DNA of 64,000 nt from Elephas maximus indicus (taxonomy: Eukaryota; Chordata; Mammalia; Proboscidea; Elephantidae): NCBI RefSeq assembly GCF_024166365.1, contig NC_064839.1, positions 33,492,378-33,556,377 on the forward strand. The letters are read 5' to 3'. Of the stretch, positions 12,076 to 24,444 are shown in pieces; positions within the stretch are counted from its first letter, which is position 1, and each line of letters begins with the position of its first letter. The translations under genes were made by a program, and so were the position numbers. Below the pieces are notes generated by a model. That model was not told where the DNA came from. It worked only from the letters and a program-made list of their open reading frames with translations, and did not search any database.

Positions 12076-12289
12076 AGTATATTATGTGGCACACACAAAC
12101 ACGTATATACATTTGCCTACACAAACACCTAAACATGTGTACCTGTATATTCATATGTGCTTATCTGTACATATATAAGCATACATATCTACTTATGTAA
12201 CCACACACATATTTTATGGTTGTTATTACGGAAGATGAGTTTTGTTTTTTTTGTATTATGGGTCTTATAGTTCCTTCAAGTGTATCATC

Positions 12290-12690
12290 AAAAATCCCAG
12301 TGTTCAGAAGTATATGACTGCAGAGATTGAGGATCCCATGCCGTAGGCAGTCAGGGAGCTGTTTTAAGTTGGGGGCAATGCGGTCAATTGAGCCTTTAGA
12401 AAGAGTGCTCTGATGTTTGGTGGATTGAGGGGTGACAGAATGGAAGACCTTTGCAGTAATCAAGGTAAGAAGAGATATTAGGGGTCTGAACTAGGAAAAT
12501 GTATATAGGAATGAAGGAGACTGAAGATTCCAAAAATATTTAGGAGGTCAAATGGGGAGGACTTGGTGGTTTATTGGCTTTGTGGAGACAAGAGGAGAAT
12601 GAAGAGTCAAAATGGCTCAGGTAGCAATGGTGCCACCAACTGAGACTAAAGAAGAGTAGAGGAGAAAATTTAAGAATAAATTGGTGAGTT
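12290..12690 (-). mobile_element. L2-like ancient repeat
   Basis: Purine-rich sequence (TTGCAGTAATCAAGGTAAGA, AGGACTTGGTGGTTTATTGG) typical of the ancient mammalian repeat family also seen at 15400-15545 and 48380-48850. Family name by recognition only; class and strand not certain. Confidence 0.4.
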
Positions 12691-13216
12691 GCGGGTTTTT
12701 TTTTAAGACACATTAAATAGTTTAAGGTGTCTGGGTTTTCTTCATACGTAGATGGCTAGTCATTAACTGAGAAAGGACTAGGGTAGATTTGTCATATGTT
12801 AAAACTTTTTTTCTTGATAATTTCCCTTGGGCTTTTTTGTTTGTTTAGAATTTTTTAGCATTTGTTCAGTCAGTTCTGTTGATCTTGTTTTTTATATGTC
12901 TGGCTTTAGTGTCATGACTAGAGAGGGCCTTTCTTATCCCGACAGCAATAGTTTTGGTTTTGTGGTTTGGTTTTTATCCCAAATTATAGAAGTATTTACC
13001 AATTTTTTTTTCTTGTGCTTCTATGGTTTAAATATTGACTTGATCAGGATTTTATTTTGGTGAATGGGATGAGGTAAGGTTCTAACTTTTTTTTTTATTT
13101 AATTACCCTGTTGTACATCAACACTGTTATCTACATTAAACGGGCGTAGTTTTAAAACATCAAATAAAGAGCTACAGTAGAATAATCAGATTTTATTCGT
13201 GTAATATTTAGGAAAG

Positions 13217-13419
13217 GAGTCCTGGTGGTGCAATGGTTAAGCGCTTGACTCGGCTGCTAACCAGACGTTGGTGGTGCAAATTCACTAGTTGCTTTGTAGG
13301 AGAAAAGACCTGGCGATCTGCTCCTATAAAGATTTCAGTCTAGGAATCCCTATGGCGCAGTTCTATTCTGTCTTACAGGGTCGCTTTGAGTTGGAATTGA
13401 CTCGATAGCCCACAACAAC
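13217..13419 (+). mobile_element. AfroSINE, long form
   Basis: This copy keeps the central segment (GAGAAAAGACCTGGCGATCT and following) that short-form copies lack. The duplication ATTTAGGAAAG lies at 13206-13216 and 13420-13430. It sits about 250 bases upstream of CBFB exon 5. Confidence 0.92.
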
Positions 13420-13676
13420 ATTTAGGAAAGAAAAGAGAAGAGCGTTTTAAATGTTAGGCTATAATTGGGCACGATTACTGTTTCCAAGGTATAATTCAAA
13501 ATATGAAAACATTGGGTTTTTCTTTTAAAAGTAGCTCTGGCATTAATTTTTTTATGGCATTGATGTTTTGAGAAATACTCAGCTGTTTGTTTCTCCATAA
13601 AATGAAACATTTCCAAATTTTAAATACTTACTGTAAACCAAAATTAAGATCTATATTTCATGTATTCTTCTGACAG

Positions 13677-13772
13677 CAGGAGGATGCATTAGCACAACAG
13701 GCCTTTGAAGAGGCTCGAAGAAGGACACGTGAATTCGAAGATAGAGACAGGTCTCATCGGGAGGAAATGGAG
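13677..13772 (+). CDS. CBFB: CBFB exon 5, with an alternative donor 31 bases downstream
   Basis: This is a 96-base exon of 32 codons in phase 0, running from QEDALAQQAF to SHREEME, about residues 134-165. It forms the charged C-terminal helix after the Runt-binding core. The main donor is GAG|GTGAGA after 13772. A second donor, G|GTTAGT, follows 13803. Using it adds 31 bases and reads on as VRVSQLLAVTG. Joined to exon 6 in another frame, it ends GKKTTRP and a stop at 33273-33275. These two ends match the two annotated human isoforms of 187 and 182 residues. The acceptor is a tandem CAGCAG, so one glutamine (13677-13679) may be skipped. In human leukaemia, inv(16) fusions usually join MYH11 after residue 165, the last codon of this exon. 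Confidence 0.97.
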
Positions 13773-15044
13773 GTGAGAGTTTCACAGCTGCTGGCAGTAA
13801 CTGGTTAGTACTTTCCCCCAAACTCTCAGGCTATGTTTGTGATGTTTGTCATAATGTTTTTAAGTAATTTAACTGTAATTTTGTCTTTCATTTTTAAAAA
13901 GCCATGTTCTCTGACTTTGTGTTTAATTAAATGTAATTGTTATAAAGAAATTTACTCTAATTTTAAAAATGTACGTGAATTCTTCATTTATTGGTCCTCA
14001 TAAAAATAATGTACTGTATAACAAGTTATATTTTCTCTTAACTCATTGATCTTTTACCCCTTTTTTTCCCATAGTTATTTTTCATGTTATTTGTAAAAAT
14101 TACCTTTCGTTAACATGAAATCCATCTTTTTTTTTAACATTATTGATTGAAACTCTTTGGGAGTAATATTACTTTCCATTTTTCCTGTGAATATTTGTCT
14201 TGATTTTGTAAAAGTATAATTGTTGGTCATTTGTGTATTCTTTTTACTAGAAGAAAATTTAATATTTTTCGAACTACTCAAAGAATGGAATTAACATGGA
14301 CTTTTTCTTTTAATCTGTTTCTTGTAAGGTAAAATACAGATACAGAAATCTTCACAGTAGAAATATATAGCTTAATGAATTGTTATAAGGCTAACATTTA
14401 TAAATACCATCCACATCAAAAAATAAAGCTTTGACGGCCACCTCAGAAACCCCTCCACATGTGTGTCTAATCACAGTCTACTCCCTTCCTTCAATACTAA
14501 TCATTACCCCTGTGTTTATAGTAATCATTTGCTTGTGTTCATTGTAATTTTATTACCCATGACTTCAGTCTCAGACACTGAAGTTTATTCTGGCCCAGTT
14601 TTTAAATTTGATGTCTTTTAATTGACATGGATGTTTACTTTTTTCTTGCCTATAAGTGTACCCTGCTTATTATGAAAATTAATATTTAAAGTATATATAC
14701 AACTGTTCAGAAATATAAATTCTGTAAAAAGCATATGCAAATAAAAATAATCAAGATAAGAACTAGTGTATTAAAAGAATATTGTCAAATATTATTTATC
14801 ATGTATTTCAAGTTTATAAACTTAGTGTCAACATGAACGTTTCACACAAGAAATAGAAGAAAGTTAGCACATACTCATCTTTAACAATCAAAAGAAATGG
14901 AATTAAAATATAGTATATCAACTAAATAATTTCCAGTAATTAAAAACCAGTGTTATATAATAAAAGTGTTATTTTTTAAGCACAAATTCATATGTATGTT
15001 ATTATTTAAATTAATATAAAAATCTGTGTGTGGACAAAGACAAT

Positions 15045-15262
15045 AGTTAAGGGCCGAGACTGGAGCCAGATTACTGGGTCTGACTATCTTTGTCACTTTG
15101 CACCTTAGGCAACTTATTTCACCTGCCTGAGTTTCCTCATCTGTAGACTAGGGGTAATAATAATGCTATCTCATCGGGTTACTCTGAGAATTAAACGAGT
15201 AAATACATATGCAAGCACTAGAGTATGTGCACAGGAGTAAGCGCTGACTAGGTGTCAGTTAT
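15045..15262 (+). mobile_element. MIR SINE
   Basis: Sense MIR with GGAGCCAGATTACTGGGTCT, TGAGTTTCCTCATCTGTAGA and the 3' end AAGCGCTGACTAGGTGTCAG. Followed by a short ATT repeat. Confidence 0.88.
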
Positions 15263-15944
15263 TATTATTATTGATATGATTCTTTGGTGACAATAAATTT
15301 TTTTAGTAAGTGATGTATAAACAGATCATTGCAGTCTGCTTCAGCAGAAACTATTCATAGTGGAGGCTTAAAAGGAGGACAGTGGCAGTGTAGATGAAGG
15401 AGCGCTTAAGTCTGCTTCTGCTTAGGGGGTTAAAGGAGAATACACCTGCAGCGATATGAAGGAGGACTGTGAGTTTGCCAGCTGAACAAGTTGGGGGAGG
15501 CATTCCAGCCAGAGGGAACAGTGAGTGCAGAGGCATGGAGGAGTCAGAGAGCTTGCTGTGTTAGAGAACTACAGGTTCACCGGTCTTTCTGGAGCAGGTT
15601 AACATGTCTTTGAATGAATGTTAAGAGTAGTTTTAAAAAAGTGCTCCTCAGCTCCATTATAGATGAAAAATAACTAGTTGACAGTTAATTAATGAATTAT
15701 TTAGAAAGTTTTTATTTTATATTTTTGCTTTTAATGAAGTGTTAGACTAATTGAGGCTAAGAGTTGTCTTTTCTAGATTGTTTGATTCTTTTAACTTCCG
15801 AATAATGTTACTTGAAGAAAAGCATTTTAGTGTGAGTTTGTACGTGTGTATAAACAAGTATAGTTGTTGATAGAGGTGTCAGTTATTGATCAGATTGACT
15901 GTTTCTAGTCAGTTTTATGGTTGAGATTCCTACTCCATTACTTG

Positions 15945-16055
15945 CCAATCTTTCTTAAGCCTCAGTTTCCTCATAGAAATTACTGTGAGAATTAAATAGG
16001 AAAATGCTTGTAAAGCACTTAGTATTAGTGTTTGGTATGTGTATGCCTGGATTAA
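15945..16055 (+). mobile_element. MIR fragment
   Basis: Contains CCTCAGTTTCCTCATAGAAA, then TGTGAGAATTAAATAGG and GTAAAGCACTTAG. Both ends are missing. Confidence 0.7.
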
Positions 16056-17744
16056 TGATACCTCTGAAGTGCTTTAGCACTAAAAGCTCTACCATGCTGC
16101 TGGTTCCATCTTAATTGAATTATTTGCTAACAAGAATATCCTTTTAGTTCTCTAAAATATATCAGGACACTTTCTCTGCATTATGACTTTGAGCATAGAG
16201 AAAGTGATTAAATTTTCATCAGTGATTTAAGATCCTGTAGTCCCTCAAGGTAATAATTTAAAACATCAGTTCTTGCAGAAAACTGTTATCTAGAGAATTG
16301 GGCTGGACTTTGACCCTAGAGCAATCTGGCAGTCACGTAAGGGAGTTTTGGCTATGTGTGTGCCTTGGCACTTTGAGTATGTATATTGTGCTTCCTTTTT
16401 TTTTCTTTTTAATTTGTAAGAACTTTGTAGTGTCAGCTTACTTTCTTACAGTTTACCTCCTTTTTCCTAAAAGGAGAATATAGGAGAAAAAGGTTGCTTT
16501 TTCTCTGTAATTCAGACATCTTTAGGAGGCCTGATATAAGCTAATCTAACATTTTTAATTTTGCAGTTGAGGAAACTAAGACTCTCAGAAACATTGACTA
16601 ACTTGCTGTCTTTCAAATAATTGGTTAAGGGAAGAAAGCATAAGGACTTAAAACGTCGTTTCCTATGTTTAAAGAGGTCTCCAAAAATGCAGTCTAGCAC
16701 TGGAAAATTAATTTCCACACCACCCATAAAGATGATTAAGTTGAAAAATAAAATCTGCCATGAAAGATTAGAAACTGTCTCGCCTGGAAAAGCAAAAAGC
16801 TGAGGCAGAAAAGAATAATGGTTTCAGTGAGTGGGTGGTCCTGATGCCTGACTTAGAGTTGAGGGCCAAGGAGCAGTGGTAACTGTGGGTGGCAGAAACC
16901 CAGTTAGAAGGTTGAGGTCCTGGCAGCACAAAGGCATAGGGATGTCTCACCCTTATCTGGATAACTCTTAGGCTTCTAGCCCTGCCATGCTAAACTTGCA
17001 ATAATGGTGCTGCTTCATGAGCATTTAATGTATGTATAAGGTTACTAACAGTGGGACGCAGAATTCTGAGTGTCTGGTGGCTCTAAGCGCTTTGATTTTC
17101 ACCAGTGTCTTTAACCTGAAATCAATTGTAAAACTCCTTGGGCATGTTTCCATTTCACCATCTGTAAAATTTAGATAGTGCCCAATCCTTTGTTCACTGT
17201 AGGATTTAGCATTTTCTTTTGCTGAGTTTTTAGAAAAGGTAATTTCACTGGTATGATACTTTCTTTACCTTTCAGAGGTAATGGCAGATTATCACTAATT
17301 TAACAAGTGAAATTTCTTCAGTGAAATGAAGGAACATTGTTTATTTTAGCAATCTTGACCAAATAATTTTAAAGCATTGGTATATAATAATATGTAGAAG
17401 TACGGAACAGTATGTACAGTATCTTACCTGCTGGGTATTTTGTTGTTGTTGTTAATAAGACAGTATTAGTGTAGGGTGTGTCTTGAGTCAATCCCCTGCC
17501 CCACCGCTGGGTATTTTTTAAAAAAAGGAATACACACGCAAATATCTGTTTGAATGTGCATAGTCTGTCTCTAGTAGGATACCTAAGAAACTGAAACTGT
17601 AATTACAAATGACAGAGGAGAGCCAGGTAGCTGGGGCCAGAATGGGAGAGTGACTTACTTTTCACTATGTATCTTTGATACATTTGTATCACCATGCATC
17701 ACCTATTTAGAAAATAAATAAAAATTGTAGTTAATGTTTTGTTT

Positions 17745-19086
17745 TTTGAACATATTATTGTGGTTTGGGTGAAAGTTAACAGCAAATTAGTTTCCCATTT
17801 AACAGTTCATACACATTTTGTTTCATGACATTGGTTGCAATTCCACCAATGTGACAGCACTCTATCCTCTTCCTCCCTGGGTTCCCCATTTCAATTTACC
17901 CATCTTTCCTGCCTGTTCTGCCTTCTGAACTTTGTTTTTGGGCAAATGCTGTACTTTTGGTCTTGTGTGGCTCATTGTTCTGAAGAGTGTGTTCCTCATG
18001 ATTGTTATTACTCACTTTATAGGCTGTGTGTTGTTTGGTAGCAAGGTGATCTCCGGGAGTGGGTTCTGTTCCAGGTCTGGAGGGTGTCAAAGGGCCATAG
18101 TCTCAGGGGTTCCACCAGTGTCTGTCATACCAATAGGTCTGGTCTTTTTTGTGAATTTGAGTTTTGTTATATATTTTTCTTCCACTCTGTCCAGGACCTT
18201 CTATTATGATCCTGATCAGAGCAGTCTGTAGTAGTAGCCAAGGACCATCTAGTTCTTCTGGTCTCAGGCTAATAGAGGCTGTGGTTCATGTGGTCCACTA
18301 GTCCCTTTGACTAATTGTTTTCGAGTCTTTGCTTTTCTTCGCTCTTCTTTGCTCCAGATGGGAAGAGACCAATAGTTGTGTCTTAGATGATCGCTTGCAA
18401 GTTTTAAAACCCCCAAACATTGCTCACCAAAGTAGGATGTAGAACATTGTCTTTATGGACTGTTACGCCAGTTGATACAGATGTCCCCTGAGACTATGCT
18501 CATAAGCCCTCAAGCCCAGTGACTCAGTCCCTCAAGGTGTCTGGCTATGGCCAAGAAATTTTCATAACTTTGCCCCTTGTGTACTCTACTATATAAATGG
18601 ATATATTTGCAGCAAATACAAATGTGTATGTAGAAATAAGTTCTGCCAAACTTACCTATGTTCATGGATGTCCTCCCATATGCCATCCCGCGCATGTTCA
18701 GCTTACTTATCTACCTGTGTATCCTTCATAAATTACTGTTATTGCAGGATTGTGTATGTAATAGTATTTACTGTTGTTTCCTTTTACTCTTATATTCTCC
18801 CAGTGTCTTCCTTTGCCTTGGTCATATTGTGCTGGCATCCCCCTTATTGTGTATTGTCTTTCCCTTCACCCAGGTTAATACGTGGCTATCTAGTTAGTGA
18901 TTCCCCCCCCCCACCATCGGTGGTAACCGTCAGAGAATGTTTTCTTTTGCGTGTAAACCTTTTCTTGACTTTTTATAATGGTGGTCTCATACAATATTTG
19001 TCCTTTAGTGATTGACTTATTTCACCCAGCATAAAGTCCTCCAGGTTCATCCATGTTGTGAGATTTTTCATGGATTCATTGTAACT
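17745..19086 (-). mobile_element. Older L1, 3' half, left part
   Basis: Antisense L1 3' UTR beginning at the poly(A) end (ATTATTGTGGTTTGGGTGAA) and extending to CATGGATTCATTGTAACT. It is cut there by the full-length L1 at 19087-25729 and resumes at 25730. The two parts read continuously once the inserted L1 is ignored. Confidence 0.85.
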
Positions 19087-20754
19087 TTTTTTTTTAATTG
19101 TGCTTTAAGTGAAAGTTTACAAATCAAGCCAGTCTCTCATATGAAAATTTATATACACCTTGATATATACTGCTAATTACTTTCCCCATAATGAGACAGC
19201 ACACTGCTCCCCTCCACTCTCTATTTTCTTGTCCATTCAGCCAGCTTCTGACCCCCTCTGCCCTCTCCTCTCCCCTCCAGACAGGATGTGCCGGCATAGT
19301 CTCATGTGTCTACTTGATCCAAGAAGCTCAGTCTTCACCAGTATCATTTTCTGTCCCATAGTCCAGTCCAATCCCTGTTTGAAGAGTTGGCTTTGGGAAT
19401 GGTACTTGTCCTGGGCCAACAGTAGGTCTGGGAACCATGACCTCTGGGGTCCTTCTAGTCTCAGTCAGATCATTAAGCCTGGTCTTTTTACGAGAATTTG
19501 GGGTCTGCATCCCACTGCTCTCCTGCTCCCTCACGGGTTCTCTGTTGTGTTCCCTGTCAGGTCAGTCATCGGTTGTAGCCAGGCACCATGTAGTTCTTCT
19601 GGTCTCAGGCTGATATAATCTCTGGTTTATGTGGTCCTTTCTGTCTCTTGGGCTCATAATTACCTTGTGTCTTTGGTGTTCTTCATTCTCCTTTGCTCCA
19701 GGTGGGTTGAGACCCATTGATGCATTTTCGATGGCTGCTTCCCAGCATTTAAGACCCCAGAAGCCACTCTCCAAAGTGGAATACAGAATGTTTTCTAAAT
19801 AGATTTTATTATGCCAGTTGATTTAGATGTCCCCTGAAACCATGGTCCCCAAACCTCCGCCCCGCTACACTGGCCTTCGAAGCGTTCAGTTTATTCTAGA
19901 AACTTCTTTGCTTTTAGTTTAGTCTGGTTGTGCTGACCTCACTGGTATTGTGTAATCTTTTCCTTCACTTAAAATAATTCTAATCTACTATTAAAAAAAA
20001 AAAATCTACTATATAATTAGTGAAAAACTCTCTCCCTCCCTTCCTGCTCTCGTAACCATCAAAGAATATTTTCTTCTCTGTTTAAATTATTTCTCCAGTT
20101 ACTATAATACTGGTCTTACACAATATTTGTCCTTTTGAAGCTGACTAATTTCACTCAGCCTAACACCTTCCAGATTCCTCCATGTTATGAAATATTTCAT
20201 GGAGTCATCATTGTCCTTTATCGATGCATAGTATTACATTGTGGGAATATACCATAATTTATTTATCCATTGATCCATTGATGGGCACCTTGGTTGCTTC
20301 CATCTTTTTGCTATTGTAAACAATGCTGCAGTGAACATGGGTCTGCATATATCTGTTCATGTAAAGGCTCTTAATTCTGTAGGATATATTCCAAGAAGTG
20401 GGATTGCTGGACCGTATGGTAATTCTATTTCTAGTTTTTTAAGGAAGCGCCAAATTGATTTCCAAAGTGGGTGTACCGTTTTACATTCCCACCAATTCGA
20501 CAGCATTGGGTTTTAGAAGCGTATAAGTGTTCCAGTCTCTCCACAACCTCTCCAACATTGATTATTTTGTGTTTTTTGGATTAATGCCAGCCTTACTGGA
20601 GTGAGATGGAATCTCATTGTAGTTTTGATTTGCATCTCTCTAATGGCTAATGATCGTGAGCATTTCCTCATGTATCTGTTAGCTACCTGAATGTGTTCTT
20701 TAGCAAAGTGCCCGTTCATATCCTTCGCCCATTTTTTAATTGGGTTATTTGTCT

Positions 20755-20932
20755 TTTTTTAATTTTTATTGTGCTTTAAGTGAAAGTTTACAAATAAGGC
20801 AGTCTCAAATAAAAACTTACATACACCTTGCTACATACTCCCAACTACTCTCCCCCTAATGAGACAGCCTGCTCTCTCCCTCTACTCTCTCTTTTTGTGT
20901 CCATTTCGCCAGCTTCTAACCCCCTCTACCCT
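20755..20932 (-). mobile_element. L1 3'-end fragment at an ORF2 deletion junction
   Basis: A 178-base antisense L1 3' terminus (poly-T, then the CTTTAAGTGAAAGTTTACAA motif) lies between the ORF2 C-terminal part and the RT motif A part. About 1 kb of ORF2 expected between these parts is absent. No convincing target-site duplication is visible. Confidence 0.82.
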
Positions 20933-21216
20933 TTATTATACTGAGGACTCTATTCCTATTTTGCTGAGAGTTTTTACCGTGAATGGACTGACTTTGTCAA
21001 ATGCCTTTTTTGCATCAATTGATAAAATCATGTGGTCCTTGCCTTTTATTTATATAATGGATTACATTATTTGTTTTTCTAATGTCGAACCATCCCTGCA
21101 TACCTCGTATGAATCCCACTTGGTCGTGGTGAATTATTTTTTTGATAATGTTGTTGAAAATTCTGTTGGCTAGAATTTTGTTGAGGATTTTTGCATCTAA
21201 GTTCGTGAGGGATATA

Positions 21217-21377
21217 AAAAAAATCCAGTGCCGTCGAGTCGATTCCGACTCATAGAGACCCTATAGGACAGAGTAGAACTGCCCCATAGAGTTTCCAAGG
21301 AGCGCCTGGTGGATTCAAACTGCCGACCCTTTGGTTAGCAGCCATAGCACTTAACCACTATGCCACCAGGGTTTCCT
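21217..21377 (-). mobile_element. AfroSINE, short form, nested in the L1
   Basis: A clean copy with target-site duplication TGAGGGATATA at 21206-21216 and 21378-21388. It interrupts the reverse transcriptase region of the L1 ORF2 remnant. Confidence 0.93.
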
Positions 21378-23409
21378 TGAGGGATATAGGTCTGTAATTT
21401 TCTTTTTTGTGGAGTCTTTACCTGGTTTTAGTGTCAGGGATATGCTGGCTTCATAGAATGAGTTTGGGAGTATTCTGTCCTTCTCTATGCTCTGAAATAC
21501 CTTTAGTAGTGGTGGTGTTAAGTCTTCTCTGAAAGTTTGGTAGAATTCTGCAGTGAAGCCGTCAGAGCCAGGGCTTTTTTTTGTTGGGAGTTTTTTGACC
21601 ACCTTTTCAGTCTCTTCTTTTGTTATGGGTCTATTTAGTTGTTCTACCTCTGTTTGTGTTAGTTTAAGTAGGTAGTATGTTTCTAGGAATTCATCCATTT
21701 CTTCTGTGTTTTCAAATTTGTTACAGTAAAATTTTTTGTAGTAATCTCATTCTTTTAATTTCAGTTGGGTCTGTTATAATATCGCCTATCTCATTTCCTA
21801 CTCGGGTTATTTGCTTCCTCACCTGTTTTTCTTTTGTCAGTTTGGCCAATGATTTATCAATTTCGTTAATTTTTTCAAAGAACCAGGTTTTGGTCTTGGT
21901 CATTCTTTCGTTTTACTGTTTTCTATTTCATGTAATTCTGCTCTAATTTTTATTATTTGCTTTCTTCTGGTGCCTGTGGGTTTCTTTTGTTGCTCGCTTT
22001 CTATTGTTCAAGTTGTAGGGATAATTCTTTGGTTTTGGCCCTTTCTTCTTTTTGTATGTGTGCGTTTATTGATATAAATTGACCTCTGAGCACTGCTTTC
22101 ACTGTGTCCCAAAGGTTCTGATAGGAAGCATTTTCATTCTCATTGGATTCTATGAATTTTTTATTTCATCCTTAGTGTCTTCTATAATCCAGTCATTTTT
22201 GAGCAGGGTATTGTTCAGTTTCCAAGTGTTCGATTTCTTTTCCCTGCTTTTTCTGTTATTGAAATCTACTTTTATGGCTGTATGGTCAGAGAAGATGCTT
22301 TGTAATATTTTGATGTTTCGGATTCTGCTCAGGCTTGCTTTATGACCTAATATGTGGTCTATTCTGGAGAATGTTCCATCTGCATTGGAAAAGAAAGTAT
22401 ACTTGGTTTCTATTGGGTGCAGCGTTCTGTATATGTCTACGAGGTCAAGTTGGTTGTGGCATTTAGATCTTACGTGTCTTTATTGAGCTTCTTTCTGAAT
22501 GTTCTGTCCTTCACCGAAAGTGGCGTGTTGAAGTCTCGTACTGTAATTGTGGCGCTGTCGATCTCACTTTTCAGTGCTGTTAGAGTTTGTTTTATGTATC
22601 TTGCAGCCCTGTCATTGGGTGCATAAATATTTAATATGGTTATATTCTCCTGGTATATTGTCCCTTTAATCATTATATAGTGTCCTTCTTTATGCTATGT
22701 GGTGGATTTAACTTCGAAGTCAGTTTTGTCAGAAATCAATACTGGTATTCCTGCTCGTTTTTGATTGTTGTTTGCTTGATATATTTTTTTCCATCCTTTG
22801 AGTTGTAGTTTGTGTCTGTAAGTCTAAGATGTGTCTCTTGTAGGCAGCATATAGATGGATTATGTTTTTTTTTATCCATTCTGCCACTCTCTATCTCTTT
22901 ATTGATGCATTTAGTCTATTTACATTTAGCATAATGATAGATAGGTATGAGTTTAGTGCTGTCATTTTGATGTCTTTTTTTTGTGTGTTGTTGACAGTTT
23001 CTTTTTCCCACTTAATTTTTTGTGCTGAGTAGTATATATATTGTCTTTTCCTCTTATTTGTTGTTGATTTTGTTTCTGCTGAGTCTCTATTTTTTTCTTG
23101 TATTTTATTTTTGGTGAGTAGGATCGTTAATCTCCTTTGTGGTTACCTTAATATTTATCCCTATTTTTCTAAGTTTAATCCTAACTTTTATTTCTTTATA
23201 TCGCCTTGTCTTCCTCTCCATATGAAAGATCTCTGACTTTATTTCTTAGTCCCTCTTTATTATTTTAATGTTGTCTTCTTTTACATAATAACATCGCTGT
23301 TTCTCTGTTGTGAGCGTTTTTTTATCGTGATTTATTTTTGTGATTTCCCTGTCTGAGTTGACATCTGATTGCTCTGTTTGGTGTTCTAGTCTTGGGTTGA
23401 TACCTGATA

Positions 23410-24444
23410 CTATCGATCTTCTAACCAAAGAACTCCCTTTACTATTTCTTGTAGTTTTGGTTTGTTTTTTACAAGTTCCCTGAACTTTTGTTTGTCTGGA
23501 AATGTCCTAATTTCACTATCATATTTGAGGGACAATTTTGCTGGATATATGATTCTTGGCTGGCAATTTTTTCCCTTCGATGCTTTATATAAGTCATCCC
23601 ATTGCCTTCTTGCCTGCATGGTTTCTGCTGAGTACCCCGAGCTTATTCTTACTGACTGTCCTTTGTAGGTGACTTTTTGTTTATCCGTAGGAGCTCTTAA
23701 AATTCTGTCTTTATCTTTGGTTTTGGCAAGTTTGATTATGTCTTGGTGACTTTTAGAATCTACCTTATGTGGAGTTCGATGAACATCTTGGATAAATATC
23801 TCCTCATCGTTCACAGTATCAGGGACGTTTTCTGCCAACAAATCTTCAACAATTCTATCAGTATTTTGTTGTGTCCCTCCCTGTTCTGGTACTGCAGTCA
23901 CTCATAGGTTATTTCTCTTGATAGAGTCCCACATGATTCTTAAGGATTTCTTCATTTTTTAAAATTCTTTTTTATCTGATTTTTCTTCAGATATATTGGT
24001 GCCAAGTGCTGTATCTTGAAGCTCAGCAATTCTGGCTTGCACTTGCATAGTTCTGCTCCTCTGACTTTCTATTGAGTTGTCTAATTCTGTAATTTTATTG
24101 TTAATTTTCTGAATTTCTGATTGCCATTTCTCTATGGATTCTTGCCCCTTATTAAATTTTTCATTATGTTCTTGAATAACCTTTTTAATTTCTTCAACTA
24201 CTTTACCTGTGTGTTCCTTGGCGTGTTCTGTGTATTGCCCGATGTCTTGAAGTGTTCTGTATATTAATTTCATTCCTGATGTCTTGAAGTGTTCTGTATA
24301 TTAATCTTTGAATTCTGCAGCCGGTAATTCCAGGAAGGCACCTTCATCCAGAAGATCCCTTGATTCTTTGTTTTGAGAGCTTGTTGAGGCTACCATGGTC
24401 TGTTCCTTTATGTGACTTGATATTGACTGTTGTCTCCGAGCCAT
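23410..24444 (-). pseudogene. L1 ORF1 remnant (nucleic-acid chaperone)
   Basis: L1 ORF1p coats the element's RNA as a trimer. The start codon at 24444 reads MARRQQSISSHIKEQ. A coiled-coil segment follows (about 24270-23960: EEIKKVIQEHNEKFNKGQES, heptad-like). Then come the RRM and C-terminal domain (about 23890-23410) with the typical RILRAPTDKQKVTYKGQ and PAKLSLKYDSEIRTFPDK. The frame is broken by a 37-bp duplication at 24241-24305 and by a TGA at about 23890, just before the RRM, probably a decayed CGA codon. Length before damage would be about 330-340 residues, normal for the family. Not functional. Confidence 0.88.

Larger units (their letters stand above)
5876..13676 (+). other. CBFB: CBFB intron 4
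   Basis: A 7.8 kb intron bounded by GT and AG. Named content: an RTE fragment, a MIR, two minus-strand L1 3' ends in succession, an L2-like repeat and a long-form AfroSINE. The interval 5900-9400 is AT-rich and unassigned. Part of it (7850-8900) has the texture of an old transposon that I could not identify. Confidence 0.85.
20090..22965 (-). pseudogene. L1 ORF2 remnant (endonuclease and reverse transcriptase)
   Basis: ORF2p nicks target DNA and reverse-transcribes the L1 RNA. The endonuclease begins near 22965 and keeps the NPSICCLQETHL motif (catalytic Glu, about 22855-22805) and the SDH motif (IFSDHTAIKVDF, about 22285-22250), but with several frameshifts between. The reverse transcriptase fingers lie at 21700-21390 ([14 protein letters not shown]) and motif A at about 21035-20995 ([10 protein letters not shown]). 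The segment expected to hold the FADD catalytic motif is missing. Antisense sequence from 20755 to about 20100 is again ORF2, its C-terminal part (landmarks TTGATTTGCATCTCTCTAAT and GATTGCTGGACCGTATGG). Broken further by the AfroSINE at 21217-21377. Confidence 0.85.
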
